From NCBI RefSeq assembly GCF_014062315.1, contig NZ_JACGLT010000012.1:52510-116509 (forward strand): 64,000 bases of DNA. The letters run 5' to 3'. The DNA is from Gelidibacter maritimus (GTDB taxonomy: Bacteria; Bacteroidota; Bacteroidia; Flavobacteriales; Flavobacteriaceae). Of the stretch, positions 27,146 to 37,002 are shown one piece after another (the stretch's first letter is position 1; every line of letters starts with the position of its first letter). The notes under the pieces were generated by a model. That model saw only the letters and a list, made by a program, of their open reading frames with translations. It was not told the DNA's origin and did not search any database. The position numbers and the translations under genes are program-made.

Positions 27146-27823
27146 ATGAGTAAGTTATTTATTGTTCCTACGCCCATTGGTAATTTAAAAGATATGACTT
27201 TTAGAGCGGTTGATGTTTTAAAACAAGTCGATTTGATTTTGGCTGAAGACACACGTACCTCCGGCAAACTCTTAAAGCATTTTGAAATCAATACGCCGTC
27301 CCAATCCCATCACATGCACAATGAACATAGAACGGTGGAGCTATTGGTTCAAAAAATAAAATCAGGAACCACTGTGGCATTAATTAGTGATGCAGGAACA
27401 CCAGCTATTTCTGATCCTGGATTTTTATTGACACGTGCCTGTATTGAACATCAGATTGAAGTGGATTGTCTTCCTGGGGCCACAGCGTTTGTTCCAGCTT
27501 TAGTAAATAGCGGCATGCCCAATGATAAATTTGTGTTTGAAGGGTTTTTACCCGTAAAAAAGGGAAGACAGACCCGATTATTGCTTTTGGCCGAAGAAAC
27601 ACGAACGATTATTTTTTATGAGAGTCCGCACAAACTCATTAAAACCTTAACACATTTTTGCGAGTATTTTGGTGAAGACCGACCCGTATCAGTTTCTCGA
27701 GAAATGACCAAGTTATATGAGGAAACAATCAGAGGCACGGCAAAAGAAGTCTTGCAACATTATACTGCAAAACCGCCAAAAGGTGAAATTGTGATTGTGG
27801 TTGGTGGAAAGACCAAGGATTAG
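27146..27823 (+). CDS. rsmI: 16S rRNA 2'-O-ribose methyltransferase (C1402)
   Basis: The 225-residue tetrapyrrole-methylase-fold protein begins LFIVPTPIGNLKDMTFRAV, with LAEDTRTSGKLL, LISDAGTPAISDPG and FYESPHKL, all RsmI hallmarks. It uses SAM to methylate the ribose of C1402 in the decoding centre. It sits 3 bp after the acidic hypothetical gene. A T-rich tract near 27965 after a G+C-rich stretch may be the terminator, but the stem is imperfect. Confidence 0.94.
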   Translation: MSKLFIVPTPIGNLKDMTFRAVDVLKQVDLILAEDTRTSGKLLKHFEINTPSQSHHMHNEHRTVELLVQKIKSGTTVALISDAGTPAISDPGFLLTRACIEHQIEVDCLPGATAFVPALVNSGMPNDKFVFEGFLPVKKGRQTRLLLLAEETRTIIFYESPHKLIKTLTHFCEYFGEDRPVSVSREMTKLYEETIRGTAKEVLQHYTAKPPKGEIVIVVGGKTKD

Positions 27824-28053
27824 CCTTATAACTATCAAGTAAGGCCTCTAAAGAATGTGAGTTGAGGTTATTTTAAATGCTGAATCCTGTCATCAAACGT
27901 TGCGTTCTTTATACTATAAGTGCAGAGGTTTTGCTGAGCCTAATGAGCATCTTGATGAGGGGCTGCTTTTTTTTACTTTATAAAATGAGAATTGACAACC
28001 GGTCTAATTATCATAAACAAATTCCCTATATTTAGTCCTCTAAACACCAACCT

Positions 28054-29214
28054 ATGAAATTCCTTACAAAGTTCCTTAAATGGATCCTCATTTTACTTGT
28101 GCTCATATTAGCCATTTTATACATTACAGATACTGATTATTTATTAAAAGCGGTACGGACCATTTATCTCAAAGGTCACACGACGGCGTATTTAGAAGAC
28201 TATAAAGAATTTGATAATGAAGAAGTGGCCAACGGTACACCACAACCTTGGCCAATCCACCCTGAATATAATTCTGCCAAAGAAACGGAAGTGCTTCAAA
28301 ACATCAATACTGATTTAGGTACCATTGCTTATGTCATTATCAAGAATGATAGTATTTGGTTTGAAAACTATTATGGCGGATTTGACGAAAACTCCAAATC
28401 CAATTCTTTTTCTATGGCAAAAAGTTATGTTTCTGGATTGATGCAAAAAGCCATTGAACAAGGTCATATCAAAAGCTTAGATCAGCCTGTTGGGGATTTC
28501 TTTCCGGAATTCAGCGAAGGGATGGCAGCAAGAATGACCGTAGGCGACTTGTCTACCATGAGTTCAGGCACCAATTGGGATGAAGCTTACTATTCACCAT
28601 TATCCATTACCACACGTGCCTATTTTGACGACGATTTAGCAAAGGTGATCTTAGGGTTAAAAATGGAGGATGAGCCAGGGCAAAGATTCAAATACGCTAG
28701 TGGCGACACCCAATTATTGGCCATGGTCATTGAAAAAGCAACAGGCAAGAAATTGTACGATTATTTATCTGAATCTTTTTGGAAACCATTGGGCTCTGAG
28801 AATTCGACACTATGGCAAGTGGATAGTGAAGATAATGATTTGGTCAAAGCCTATTGCTGTATTGCCAGCAATGCCAAAGATTTTGCGCGCTATGGAAAAT
28901 TGTTTAAAGATCATGGTAAATGGAATGGCAAACAAATTATAGATTCGGCTTTTGTTGCAAAATCCATCGTGCCTCGTTTCTCAGATGGTCCAGAATATGG
29001 CTACGGGTGGTGGCTCATCCAAAACCATAACGGAAGAGACTTTTTTATGATGCGTGGGCATCTTGGCCAGTACGTTATTGTGCAGCCTGAAGATAACGTG
29101 ATTATTGTGCGTTTAGGCCATGAATCGCTGAAAGTTGATTATGACGGCCCGCCCTTTACGGACGATATTTATGCGTATATTGATGAGGCCTATGAGATGA
29201 TGGGTCAAGATTAG
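28054..29214 (+). CDS. Serine beta-lactamase-like hydrolase
   Basis: The 386-residue protein has an N-terminal membrane anchor or signal peptide (ILILLVLILAILYI) and a class C/esterase-type domain. It has the nucleophile S-x-x-K in SFSMAKSY near residue 118, a Tyr in KYASGD near 214 at the Y-x-N position, and HLGQY near residue 330 at the third motif. Such proteins are often peptidases or esterases of unknown substrate rather than antibiotic-degrading enzymes. The periplasmic face is the likely site. The A/C-rich stretch AACACCAACC upstream of the ATG also precedes the M23 gene at 37003. Confidence 0.8.
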   Translation: MKFLTKFLKWILILLVLILAILYITDTDYLLKAVRTIYLKGHTTAYLEDYKEFDNEEVANGTPQPWPIHPEYNSAKETEVLQNINTDLGTIAYVIIKNDSIWFENYYGGFDENSKSNSFSMAKSYVSGLMQKAIEQGHIKSLDQPVGDFFPEFSEGMAARMTVGDLSTMSSGTNWDEAYYSPLSITTRAYFDDDLAKVILGLKMEDEPGQRFKYASGDTQLLAMVIEKATGKKLYDYLSESFWKPLGSENSTLWQVDSEDNDLVKAYCCIASNAKDFARYGKLFKDHGKWNGKQIIDSAFVAKSIVPRFSDGPEYGYGWWLIQNHNGRDFFMMRGHLGQYVIVQPEDNVIIVRLGHESLKVDYDGPPFTDDIYAYIDEAYEMMGQD

Positions 29215-29291
29215 TTTTGACCTAAGCATATAAAAAGCATATTAATTAAAAGACACTCTCCTAATAGCTATCGGGATCGGGTGAATTAGCG

Positions 29292-30002
29292 ATGATCAGC
29301 AAACTTAATCTTGAAGACATCTTATTCCTGGATATTGAAACGGTTCCAGAAACACGCTATTTCTCTGATTTAGACAAGACCAAACAAGAGCTATGGGAGC
29401 TCAAATCTAAATATCAGAGAGCAGATATTTCTGCAGAGGATTTTTATGAACGTGCTGGAATCTGGGCTGAGTTTGGAAAAATTGTGTGCATTTCAGTAGG
29501 GTACTTTAAATTTCAAGGCGATATCAGAACATTCCGAGTGACCTCTTTTTATGGTGAGGAGTTTAAAATTCTCAGTGACTTTAGAAACTTAGTCATAACG
29601 CATTTCAGCCAAGCCAAGCATTTATTGTGCGCCCATAATGGAAAGGAGTTTGATTTTCCGTATCTCGCAAGACGCATGATTATCCATAATATTGAATTGC
29701 CCTATAAATTGAATCTCTTCGGTAAAAAACCGTGGGAAGTTCCGCATTTGGACACTATGGATTTATGGAAATTTGGTGATTATAAAAATTATACGTCTCT
29801 AAAACTATTGACCAATGTGCTCGGAATCCCTTCACCTAAAGATGATATTGACGGAAGTGAAGTCTGCCGTGTGTATTATGAGGACAACGATATTGATCGG
29901 ATCGTTATTTATTGTGAAAAAGATACGATTGCCGTAGCGCAGATTTTTTTAAGGTTGCGCGGGGATTCAATATTAGAAGATAGTGAGATTAAGCATATTT
30001 AA
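29292..30002 (+). CDS. PolB-type 3'-5' exonuclease domain protein (DEDDy)
   Basis: The 236-residue stand-alone exonuclease has all four acidic sites of the DEDDy superfamily: FLDIETVPE (Asp and Glu), AHNGKEFDFPYLARR and the final Tyr-x3-Asp in YCEKD. It should degrade DNA or RNA from the 3' end with two metal ions, probably in repair. No polymerase domain is attached. It follows the beta-lactamase-like gene by 77 bp, with no functional connection. The exact substrate is unknown. Confidence 0.82.
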   Translation: MISKLNLEDILFLDIETVPETRYFSDLDKTKQELWELKSKYQRADISAEDFYERAGIWAEFGKIVCISVGYFKFQGDIRTFRVTSFYGEEFKILSDFRNLVITHFSQAKHLLCAHNGKEFDFPYLARRMIIHNIELPYKLNLFGKKPWEVPHLDTMDLWKFGDYKNYTSLKLLTNVLGIPSPKDDIDGSEVCRVYYEDNDIDRIVIYCEKDTIAVAQIFLRLRGDSILEDSEIKHI

Positions 30003-30184
30003 ATAATCTCCTCAGATTTTGGTGATTCTTGCAACGCGTTATGTAATAATTACCAATTGATTATGGCAATTCTTTTTGGGCCTTTGCTAACATCTTAACA
30101 GGCCAAAAAAATTTCTTTCGCGAAGCGTGGTGAAGTATTGGATATCTCCTTACGCATAGATCTGCGTGAAATTCCTCACAAAAA

Positions 30185-30224
30185 ATTCATGCTTTCTCCC
30201 TGGGGCTTGGGTTAAAGCATGAAT
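30185..30224. terminator. Strong hairpin, possible terminator
   Basis: Perfect 11-bp arms with an 18-nt loop, followed on the plus strand by ATATCTTTTTT. It lies 183 bp after the exonuclease stop, so it may close that transcript or a small RNA in the spacer. Confidence 0.45.
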
Positions 30225-30314
30225 ATCTTTTTTGTGAGCATTAAAATACCTTTAAGTAATTTTAATGTTTTTTGAAAGGTCTCAAATAGTTTGCTTTCAG
30301 ATAATGTAGGTTTT

Positions 30315-30406
30315 GGTAGATTTGGAGCGGTATTCATAAGTCAAAATTTATGGTAGATTTGGGGCTAATCATAAGTTAGGTTTATGGTAAATCTGGTTAA
30401 TTAGTT
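30315..30406 (+). repeat. Three degenerate direct repeats
   Basis: Units at 30315-30341, 30352-30376 and 30386-30406 share GGTAGATTTGG (third unit GGTAAATCTGG), followed in the first two by CATAAGT. Spacing is about 35 bp. The family and function are unknown. Confidence 0.5.
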
Positions 30407-30887
30407 AGGTTTAATTAGGTTTTGTAAAGATGTAACTTTTTTTAAATAAATCAGTCCAAAAACATAAATATTCGATGAAATACAATGTTTTTTAACATTT
30501 AACACTCATTATTAGGAATAATCCTACAAGTTAAATAAGAATTTAATCAAGAAATTAGACCAGCGTTTCCAAGAGTTGGCGTATAAACTGCCGTCGGCCG
30601 AGACATTTAAAATATTGCGTAAATTTTATTTAACTTATTGAAGGCGTGAGAACTAGGTTGTTTGTTGCTTTTTTAGGAAGCCTGAGAAGATTTTGGAGTC
30701 CTAAATACAATTTTAGGTCTTAGATTTATACGCTTAAAACCACATTAGCCAATTTGTATGCGTATTTTATAGAAGAAGTAAAAGTTCAATTGACCAAAGT
30801 TTTTTATAAAAAAACCACTAATCCACAAATTCAACTGCTGATTGAACTTGCATATTAATGGCTCACATCTAAAATCGTATGGCTTAA

Positions 30888-31541
30888 TTATAGGACCATT
30901 TCAGGAATTTCACCATCCACAATCAATTGGCCTTCTGTGGCTTTTTTGATGTCTTCAACCGAGATGCCCGGAGCGCGTTCCAACAGTTTAAATCCGTCTT
31001 CAGTGACCTCTAAAACAGCCAAATTAGTTACTATTTTTTTAACACAACCGACGCCTGTAAGGGGTAAACTACATTTTTTAAGTAATTTGGATTCGCCTGC
31101 CTTGTTGGTATGCATCATGGCGACAATAATATTTTGAGCACTGGCTACCAAATCCATGGCTCCACCCATACCTTTCACCATTTTACCTGGGATTTTCCAA
31201 TTGGCAATATCACCTTCTTCTGAAACTTCCATGGCACCCAAAATGGTCAGATCGACATGTTGCCCCCTGATCATGGAGAAACTCAAGGACGAGTCAAAGA
31301 AGCTGGCCCCAGGAAGCGTGGTAATAGTTTGTTTTCCTGCGTTAATCAAGTCTGCGTCCTCTTCACCTTCATAAGGAAAAGGTCCCATTCCTAAAACGCC
31401 ATTTTCACTTTGGAACTCCACTTCAATATCGTCTCTAACATAATTGGCAACTAAAGTTGGGATGCCTATGCCTAAGTTGACGTAATAACCATCTTTGACT
31501 TCCTTGGCAATACGTTTTGCGATTCCTATTTTGTCTAACAT
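30888..31541 (-). CDS. scoB: 3-oxoacid CoA-transferase, subunit B
   Basis: The 217-residue subunit carries the catalytic Glu in SENGVLGMGPFP near residue 45, plus the glycine-rich GKMVKGMGGAMDLV. With subunit A it moves CoA from succinyl-CoA to acetoacetate in ketone-body or branched-chain catabolism. It is downstream of scoA with a gap of 142 bp that holds no gene. The family is clear, but the acceptor acid could be another 3-oxoacid. Confidence 0.9.
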   Translation of the reverse strand: MLDKIGIAKRIAKEVKDGYYVNLGIGIPTLVANYVRDDIEVEFQSENGVLGMGPFPYEGEEDADLINAGKQTITTLPGASFFDSSLSFSMIRGQHVDLTILGAMEVSEEGDIANWKIPGKMVKGMGGAMDLVASAQNIIVAMMHTNKAGESKLLKKCSLPLTGVGCVKKIVTNLAVLEVTEDGFKLLERAPGISVEDIKKATEGQLIVDGEIPEMVL

Positions 31542-31683
31542 TTGTTTAAGTTATTTCATCCTCGCAAAGGCGGGGATCTTCTCTATTTATAATTATATCT
31601 CGATTAGTTTATCTTGAGCGAAATCTGAAGGTTGCACATTATCTCAAGGAGAGTTAAATTGACAACGATAAAATTTCGTGGGC

Positions 31684-32385
31684 TTACGCCTTTTTCCTCA
31701 CCGTTAACTGCTCTATTCTTTTTTCGTACTTCTCACCTTGGAAAATACGCTGAACAAAGATGCCCGGAATATGGATTTGATTCGGGTCCAAGCTTCCAAC
31801 AGGCACTAATTCTTCAACTTCGGCAACGGTGATTTTAGCTGAGCCACACATGGCCGGATTAAAATTTCTGGCGGTTCCTTTAAAAATCAAGTTTCCAGCG
31901 GCGTCACCTTTCCATGCTTTAACAAAAGCAAAATCTGCTTCAAAAGCTCTTTCCAAGACATACATTTTTCCGTTAAACTCCCTAATTTCCTTTCCTTCGG
32001 CTACCTCCGTACCGTATCCTGCAGGAGTGAAAATGGCGGGAAAGCCTGATTGTGCAGCACGACAGCGCTCTACAAGCGTACCTTGTGGTACCAATTCAAC
32101 TTCCAGTTCGCCGCTAAGCATTTGCCGTTCAAATTCGTCATTTTCGCCCACATAGGATGAAATCATTTTTTTGATCTGACGTTTGTGCAATAACAATCCC
32201 AATCCAAAATCATCCACCCCAGCATTATTGGAAATGCAGGTGAGGCCTTTCACATTCATTTTTACGAGATTATTAATGGCGTTTTCAGGTATTCCGCAAA
32301 GTCCAAAACCACCCACCATCAGGGTCATATCATCTTTGACACCTTCCATGGCTTCCGAAACGTTTGCTACTTTTTTATTAATCAT
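31684..32385 (-). CDS. scoA: 3-oxoacid CoA-transferase, subunit A
   Basis: The 233-residue subunit begins [20 protein letters not shown] and has the [13 protein letters not shown] loop typical of the alpha chain of SCOT enzymes, then [25 protein letters not shown]. It forms the CoA-binding half of the heteromer with the downstream subunit B. Divergence from the PBP1A transcript is absent: both run on the minus strand, separated by the terminator at 32543. Confidence 0.9.
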   Translation of the reverse strand: MINKKVANVSEAMEGVKDDMTLMVGGFGLCGIPENAINNLVKMNVKGLTCISNNAGVDDFGLGLLLHKRQIKKMISSYVGENDEFERQMLSGELEVELVPQGTLVERCRAAQSGFPAIFTPAGYGTEVAEGKEIREFNGKMYVLERAFEADFAFVKAWKGDAAGNLIFKGTARNFNPAMCGSAKITVAEVEELVPVGSLDPNQIHIPGIFVQRIFQGEKYEKRIEQLTVRKKA

Positions 32386-32542
32386 GAATATTAATTTTAG
32401 GAGTTTAAATTTACGAAATTAAATAATCAATCTAAAATGAATTAAAAGGGTAGATGGTGTGACTATTCGGAATTTAGGCTGTTTTTATTTAGAAGTAATG
32501 GCGGGCCTAATTGATTAAATCAATTTTTATGATTTTAAATAA

Positions 32543-32571
32543 AAAAACGGTAATGCTAGTTTACCGTTTTT
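32543..32571 (-). terminator. Terminator of the ricT-gldH-PBP1A unit
   Basis: Perfect 11-bp arms AAAAACGGTAA and TTACCGTTTTT with a 7-nt loop; on the minus strand it ends in a T tract, 29 bp past the penicillin-binding protein stop. Confidence 0.88.
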
Positions 32572-32599
32572 AATTATAGATTTTAATGTCAAAAAGCGA

Positions 32600-34918
32600 T
32601 TAAAAATCGAGACGATCATCGATACTATCAGCATCGGATGCGGTTTCTTCATTATGTTTACTGCAATCTACATTTATGGAAAGATTTTCGGGACGTTCAA
32701 ATTCACCTGTGGACACGTCAAGATCTTTATCGGCGTAGCATTTTTTCATATAGAGTCCCCAAATTGGTAAGGCCATCGAAGCACCTTGGCCGTAGGCAAG
32801 ACTTCTAAATCGGGTGGCACGCTCCTCGCCACCAACCCAAACGCCTGTGACCAAGTTGGGCACCATGCCCATAAACCATCCATCACTTTGGTTTTGTGTG
32901 GTTCCGGTTTTACCTGCAATTGGGTTTGTTAATGCATAAGGATAGCCGGTCATGATTTCCTTGTATACAGGATTCCATTTTTCAGCGCCAACCGTTCTTA
33001 AACGAGCGCCCGAGCCAGATTGCGTGACCCCTTCCATCAAATTCGTAGTTACATAAGCCACCTCTTCACTCAATACATCTCTTGTTTCAGGAGTAAATTG
33101 ATAAAGTACAGTTCCGTTTTTATCTTCAATTCGCATTACCATTACGGGTTTGGTATAAACGCCTTTATTGGCAAATGTGGCGTAAGCTGCCACCATTTCA
33201 TAAACACTCAAATCTGGTGTTCCCAACCCGATGGCTGGAACTGGAGGGATATCAGATTCAATACCTAAATTTTTGGCCATATCAATAACCGGTTGTGGCC
33301 CCACCTTGTCCATCAATCTTGCGGTGACGGTATTAATGGAGTTTGCCAGAGCACTTTTTAAGGTTCTAAATCCGCCATATTCTCTATTGGCATTATCGGG
33401 ACTCCATGGTAGCGGATTGCCAAATTTTCCTGCCTCAATCGTGATTTTTGTATTTGGAAACGTATCACAAGGCGATAAATGCAATTGGTCAATGGCCGTA
33501 GCATAAACAAAAGGCTTAAATGTAGATCCTACCTGACGTTTTCCTTGTTTGACGTGGTCATATTGAAAATGTCTGTAATTAATACCGCCAACCCAAGCTT
33601 TTACGTGACCTGTTTGGGGCTCCATAGACATCATACCAGCATGTAGGAATGATTTGTAATAGCGCATGGAATCTGCCGGCTTCATGATGGTATCGATTTC
33701 ACCTTTCCATGAAAATACGGTCATTGGTGTGGGTACATCAAAGGATGCCAAAATCTCCTTTTCACTTTTGCCGTTGGCTTTCATTTTTCGCCAACGTTCA
33801 GACTGACGCATACTTCGGTTAAGAAGACTAGAGATTTCATCAGGCTTTAAATCTAAAAATGGAGCAGTTTTATTCCGATCAGGGGTGTTTTGATGAAAAA
33901 ACTCCGCTTGTAATCTTGCCATGTGCTCATGTACCGCATCTTCCGCATACTGTTGCATACGGGAATCAAGGGTTGTATAAATTTTTAAACCGTCATCATA
34001 CAAGCTATATAGTCCGGTTCCGTCTGGTTTTGGATTGTTTTTAATCCAATCTTTCATAAATTCGGTAAGGTAAGCCCTGAAATACGTTGCCAGGCCTTCG
34101 CGGTGTGATTCAGGTGTGTAACGCAATCCTAAATCGAGTTTCTTAAGGGAGTCATTCACATGCTCGGTGATATAATCGTATTTTTCGAGCTGGTTCAAGA
34201 CCACATTTCTTCTGTTTTTGGTGCCTTCAGGATTACGTGTAGGTCTCGGATTGTAGAGTGATGAGTTTTTGAACATCCCAACCAACATTGCCGATTCCTT
34301 AATATCCAAATTCGCAGGCTCTTTACCAAAGTATATCCTTGCCGCACTACGAATACCGGCTGCATTATTCCCAAAATCGTAGATATTGAAGTACATGGCA
34401 ATAATTTCTTCTTTGGTGTACTGGCGTTCCAAACGGATGGCAATAATCCATTCCTTTACTTTTTGGGTAATTCTGCCCAAAATATCTTTGGAACCCTCTC
34501 CATGAAATAATTGTTTTGCCAATTGCTGTGAAATCGTACTGGCACCACCGCCCTTTCCTAAGGTAAATATGGCCCTTAACGTGCCTCTGGCGTCAATTCC
34601 GGAATGTTGTCTATAGCGCACATCTTCCGTAGCAATTAATGCATCAACTAAATCTTGGGGTAAGTCAGAATACTCCACAGGAGTACGGTTATCATTATGA
34701 TATATTTTTGCAATCAATTCGCCATCTGAAGAAATAATTTCAGTAGCCAAATTGGTCGTTGGGTTTTCCAATCGCGTATGGTCTGGCATTTCACCAAAAA
34801 CGCCCCACGATGCTAAGAAGAATACCAGAACAACTAATAATATACCTCCTAAAATGGTTAACCAAAACCATCGGATATATTTGGAAAAATCTTTGGTAGC
34901 TGCTTTCTTTTTTGCCAT
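32600..34918 (-). CDS. Class A penicillin-binding protein (PBP1A-like)
   Basis: The 772-residue bifunctional enzyme has an N-terminal membrane helix (about 17-40), a GT51 domain with ATEDVRYRQHSGID and GGASTISQQLAKQLF, and a transpeptidase domain with S-T-F-K (GSTFKPFVYATA), S-I-N (ANSINTV) and K-T-G-T (AGKTGTTQNQSDGW). It polymerises glycan and cross-links peptides in the periplasm. The Asp/Glu-rich tail ends DSIDDRLDF. It lies 8 bp after gldH, so it is co-transcribed with the gliding gene and ricT. Confidence 0.93.
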   Translation of the reverse strand: MAKKKAATKDFSKYIRWFWLTILGGILLVVLVFFLASWGVFGEMPDHTRLENPTTNLATEIISSDGELIAKIYHNDNRTPVEYSDLPQDLVDALIATEDVRYRQHSGIDARGTLRAIFTLGKGGGASTISQQLAKQLFHGEGSKDILGRITQKVKEWIIAIRLERQYTKEEIIAMYFNIYDFGNNAAGIRSAARIYFGKEPANLDIKESAMLVGMFKNSSLYNPRPTRNPEGTKNRRNVVLNQLEKYDYITEHVNDSLKKLDLGLRYTPESHREGLATYFRAYLTEFMKDWIKNNPKPDGTGLYSLYDDGLKIYTTLDSRMQQYAEDAVHEHMARLQAEFFHQNTPDRNKTAPFLDLKPDEISSLLNRSMRQSERWRKMKANGKSEKEILASFDVPTPMTVFSWKGEIDTIMKPADSMRYYKSFLHAGMMSMEPQTGHVKAWVGGINYRHFQYDHVKQGKRQVGSTFKPFVYATAIDQLHLSPCDTFPNTKITIEAGKFGNPLPWSPDNANREYGGFRTLKSALANSINTVTARLMDKVGPQPVIDMAKNLGIESDIPPVPAIGLGTPDLSVYEMVAAYATFANKGVYTKPVMVMRIEDKNGTVLYQFTPETRDVLSEEVAYVTTNLMEGVTQSGSGARLRTVGAEKWNPVYKEIMTGYPYALTNPIAGKTGTTQNQSDGWFMGMVPNLVTGVWVGGEERATRFRSLAYGQGASMALPIWGLYMKKCYADKDLDVSTGEFERPENLSINVDCSKHNEETASDADSIDDRLDF

Positions 34919-34926
34919 AATCTAAA

Positions 34927-35415
34927 TTAATTCGTTGCGGGTTCTATTCTGAAACCAACATCTGTAATACCTTCTAAGTTATCAACGCCGTTAACCTCCC
35001 CATTATTACGCATGGCGTGCTGAATGGTGATAGTATATTCTCCTAGCTCGTCAAATCTCACGGCTTCCCTAAACCATAATTTGTTTTCTTTAATATCTGT
35101 GAATCCTTGGCCCAGCAGGGTTCCGTCAGGTTTAGCCATTTGGTATTCCAAGGTATCCTTAAAGGTTTTGCCGTGTGGAAAGTTTATTTCTGCGATTAAA
35201 AATAAATTGCTGAATTTATAATCGTTGGTGTTCCTAATGTTGATGAATAAATTATAAAGCTTTGTTGAATCTGGAGGTGTCACACTGAACGTAATCAAAC
35301 GGTCTTTGTGCCATTGGTTAGGGACAGATTTATATTCGTCAAAAATTTGATTGGAATCACAATTGTAAAGCAAAAGTGCAGTGGTTAAAAGAATCCAAGA
35401 AAATTTATTTGGCAT
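34927..35415 (-). CDS. gldH: Gliding motility lipoprotein GldH
   Basis: The 162-residue protein starts with a lipoprotein signal ending LLLYNCDSNQIFDEYKSV, with Cys as the lipidated residue, then a beta-rich domain including SNLFLIAEINFPHGKTFKDTLEY that fits GldH. The gldH gene is required for gliding and chitin use in F. johnsoniae. The frame remains open upstream to 35598, but that stretch is the lysine-rich tail of ricT in another frame, so ATG at 35415 is chosen. It overlaps ricT by 11 bp and precedes the penicillin-binding protein by 8 bp. Confidence 0.88.
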   Translation of the reverse strand: MPNKFSWILLTTALLLYNCDSNQIFDEYKSVPNQWHKDRLITFSVTPPDSTKLYNLFINIRNTNDYKFSNLFLIAEINFPHGKTFKDTLEYQMAKPDGTLLGQGFTDIKENKLWFREAVRFDELGEYTITIQHAMRNNGEVNGVDNLEGITDVGFRIEPATN

Positions 35416-36682
35416 CGTTAGAATTGGATTTATTCGGGTTTGGTTTTCTGCGTTTCTTTTGACCTGATTTTTGAGCCGGTTTATGCTGCGGCTTTTTAGT
35501 ATCGCCAGCTTGTTTCTTTGGATCTGATCTTTTCGTTCTGCCTTTCGTGTTTCGGCTTTTCGTATTTCGACGTTTGCTTTTACGTTTGGGAGCATCAAAC
35601 CGGGTTAGACTATCCTGACCAACAACATTTTCAAAATCAGATTTCACATCTTCAATCAATTCGGACGCATAATCTTCAAGGCTGACTACCTTCTCTTTTT
35701 TCTTGTTTAAGGCGATAATCTCATTAGCTTGATCTGTGGTCAGTTTGTGCCAATTCATCCATTCTCCTTCGTAGGCAAACCACATGAACCCTCTAAAAAT
35801 ATCGGTTTTTTGGCATATTGCAGTTCCTTTTTCAGTATAGAGTTTGACGTCCATTTTAGGAAAGTCTTTTAAGGCGTCCAAATAGGAATCCAACTCATAA
35901 TTTAAGCAACATTTTAACTTGCCGCATTGTCCTGCCAATTTTAACGGATTCAGAGACAATTGTTGATAGCGTGCCGCCGAGGTACTGACCGATCTAAAAT
36001 CGGTCAACCAAGTAGAACAACACAATTCGCGTCCGCAAGACCCGATCCCACCTAAACGGGCAGCTTCTTGACGGAAACCAACTTGTTTCATTTCAATCCG
36101 AGTGCGAAATTCTCTCGCAAACAACTTAATCAATTCTCTAAAATCAACACGCTCTTCAGCAGTATAATAGAAGGTTGCTTTACTAGCATCACCTTGATAT
36201 TCAATATCAGAAATTTTCATTTTCAAATTCAAGTCGATGGCAAATTGTCGCGCCTTGACCTTCATCGGCTCTTCCTTGTCACGTGCGGCAGACCACACGT
36301 CAATATCGCGCTGTGATGCTTTGCGGTAAATTTTTAAGACTTTTTCTTCATTATCAAGCTTAATATGTTTACGCTTCATTTGGATCCTGACCAATTCTCC
36401 GGTTAGGGTTACCATACCTATATCATGACCAGATTGTGCTTGTGTGGCCACAACATCACCAATGCTTAGCGTTAAATTTTCAGTGTTTTTGTAATATTCT
36501 TTACGCCCATTTTTAAAACGTACTTCGACACCGATAAAAGGCTCTTCTCCTTGCGGGAGAGACATGTTGGCCAACCAATCAAAAACTGTTAATTTATTGC
36601 AGCTATCCGTGCCGCAGGTACCATTGTTCTTGCATCCTTTTGGTTGTCCGTCCTTACCGGTTGAGCAACTGTTACAACTCAT
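35405..36682 (-). CDS. ricT: RicT/YaaT family PSP1-domain protein
   Basis: The 425-residue protein has a Cys-rich N-terminus (MSCNSCSTGKDGQPKGC), a PSP1 domain with VEVRFKNGRKEYY, and the Cys-rich core GGIGSCGRELCCSTWL and QCGKLKCCLNYEL characteristic of the family. The C-terminal 100 residues are lysine/arginine-rich and probably disordered. In Bacillus the homologue is part of a complex with RNase Y; in Bacteroidetes the role is less known. Placement upstream of gldH is common in Flavobacteria. Confidence 0.85.
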   Translation of the reverse strand: MSCNSCSTGKDGQPKGCKNNGTCGTDSCNKLTVFDWLANMSLPQGEEPFIGVEVRFKNGRKEYYKNTENLTLSIGDVVATQAQSGHDIGMVTLTGELVRIQMKRKHIKLDNEEKVLKIYRKASQRDIDVWSAARDKEEPMKVKARQFAIDLNLKMKISDIEYQGDASKATFYYTAEERVDFRELIKLFAREFRTRIEMKQVGFRQEAARLGGIGSCGRELCCSTWLTDFRSVSTSAARYQQLSLNPLKLAGQCGKLKCCLNYELDSYLDALKDFPKMDVKLYTEKGTAICQKTDIFRGFMWFAYEGEWMNWHKLTTDQANEIIALNKKKEKVVSLEDYASELIEDVKSDFENVVGQDSLTRFDAPKRKSKRRNTKSRNTKGRTKRSDPKKQAGDTKKPQHKPAQKSGQKKRRKPNPNKSNSNDAK

Positions 36683-37002
36683 GTTATGTTATATATATAA
36701 TTCGTTTACTAACGAATGAGGATTAATAAATCATGCCTTTGGACACCACAAATACATTATTTGGTGAACTTACAAAGCCATCTTATTTCAAAACGTAAAG
36801 ATAAGATTATTTATTTCAGTTATATAATTGAAAATCATGTAACTGATTGAAAACTTACAATAAATTATAAGAAGCTTTATAGCAGCATATTACAGATTAT
36901 TTTATATTTTTATAAACTCACTTCTTAAAATTTAGATCATTTTATGCTTACAATTTAATTTAATTGCGTTGTTATCTAAATAACCAATAAACACCAACCA
37001 TT
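36683..37002. other. Divergent 320-bp spacer
   Basis: The region between the ricT start and the M23 peptidase start is A+T rich. A near-match to a minus-strand -7 box (TGTATTTG, near 36751) may serve ricT. No gene, RNA or repeat was recognised. Confidence 0.4.

Larger units (their letters stand above)
30003..30887. other. Gene-free 885-bp spacer with hairpins and degenerate repeats
   Basis: It contains an imperfect stem near 30073-30109 (AGGCC arms with T and A runs), a strong hairpin with perfect 11-bp arms ATTCATGCTTT and AAAGCATGAAT (30185-30224), and three degenerate repeats at 30315-30406. A 39-codon open stretch near 30537-30643 (with KLDQRFQELAYKLPSAE) has no start codon and no recognisable family. 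No promoter clearly pointing to either neighbour was found. Confidence 0.55.

Noticed and set aside
30537..30643. Open stretch of about 39 codons with KLDQRFQELAYKLPSAE
   Set aside because: No start codon, stops on both sides and no family I recognise; kept only as part of the spacer description.
35416..35598. Extended N-terminus of gldH
   Set aside because: It is the lysine/arginine-rich coding tail of ricT read in another frame; the lipoprotein signal begins at 35415.
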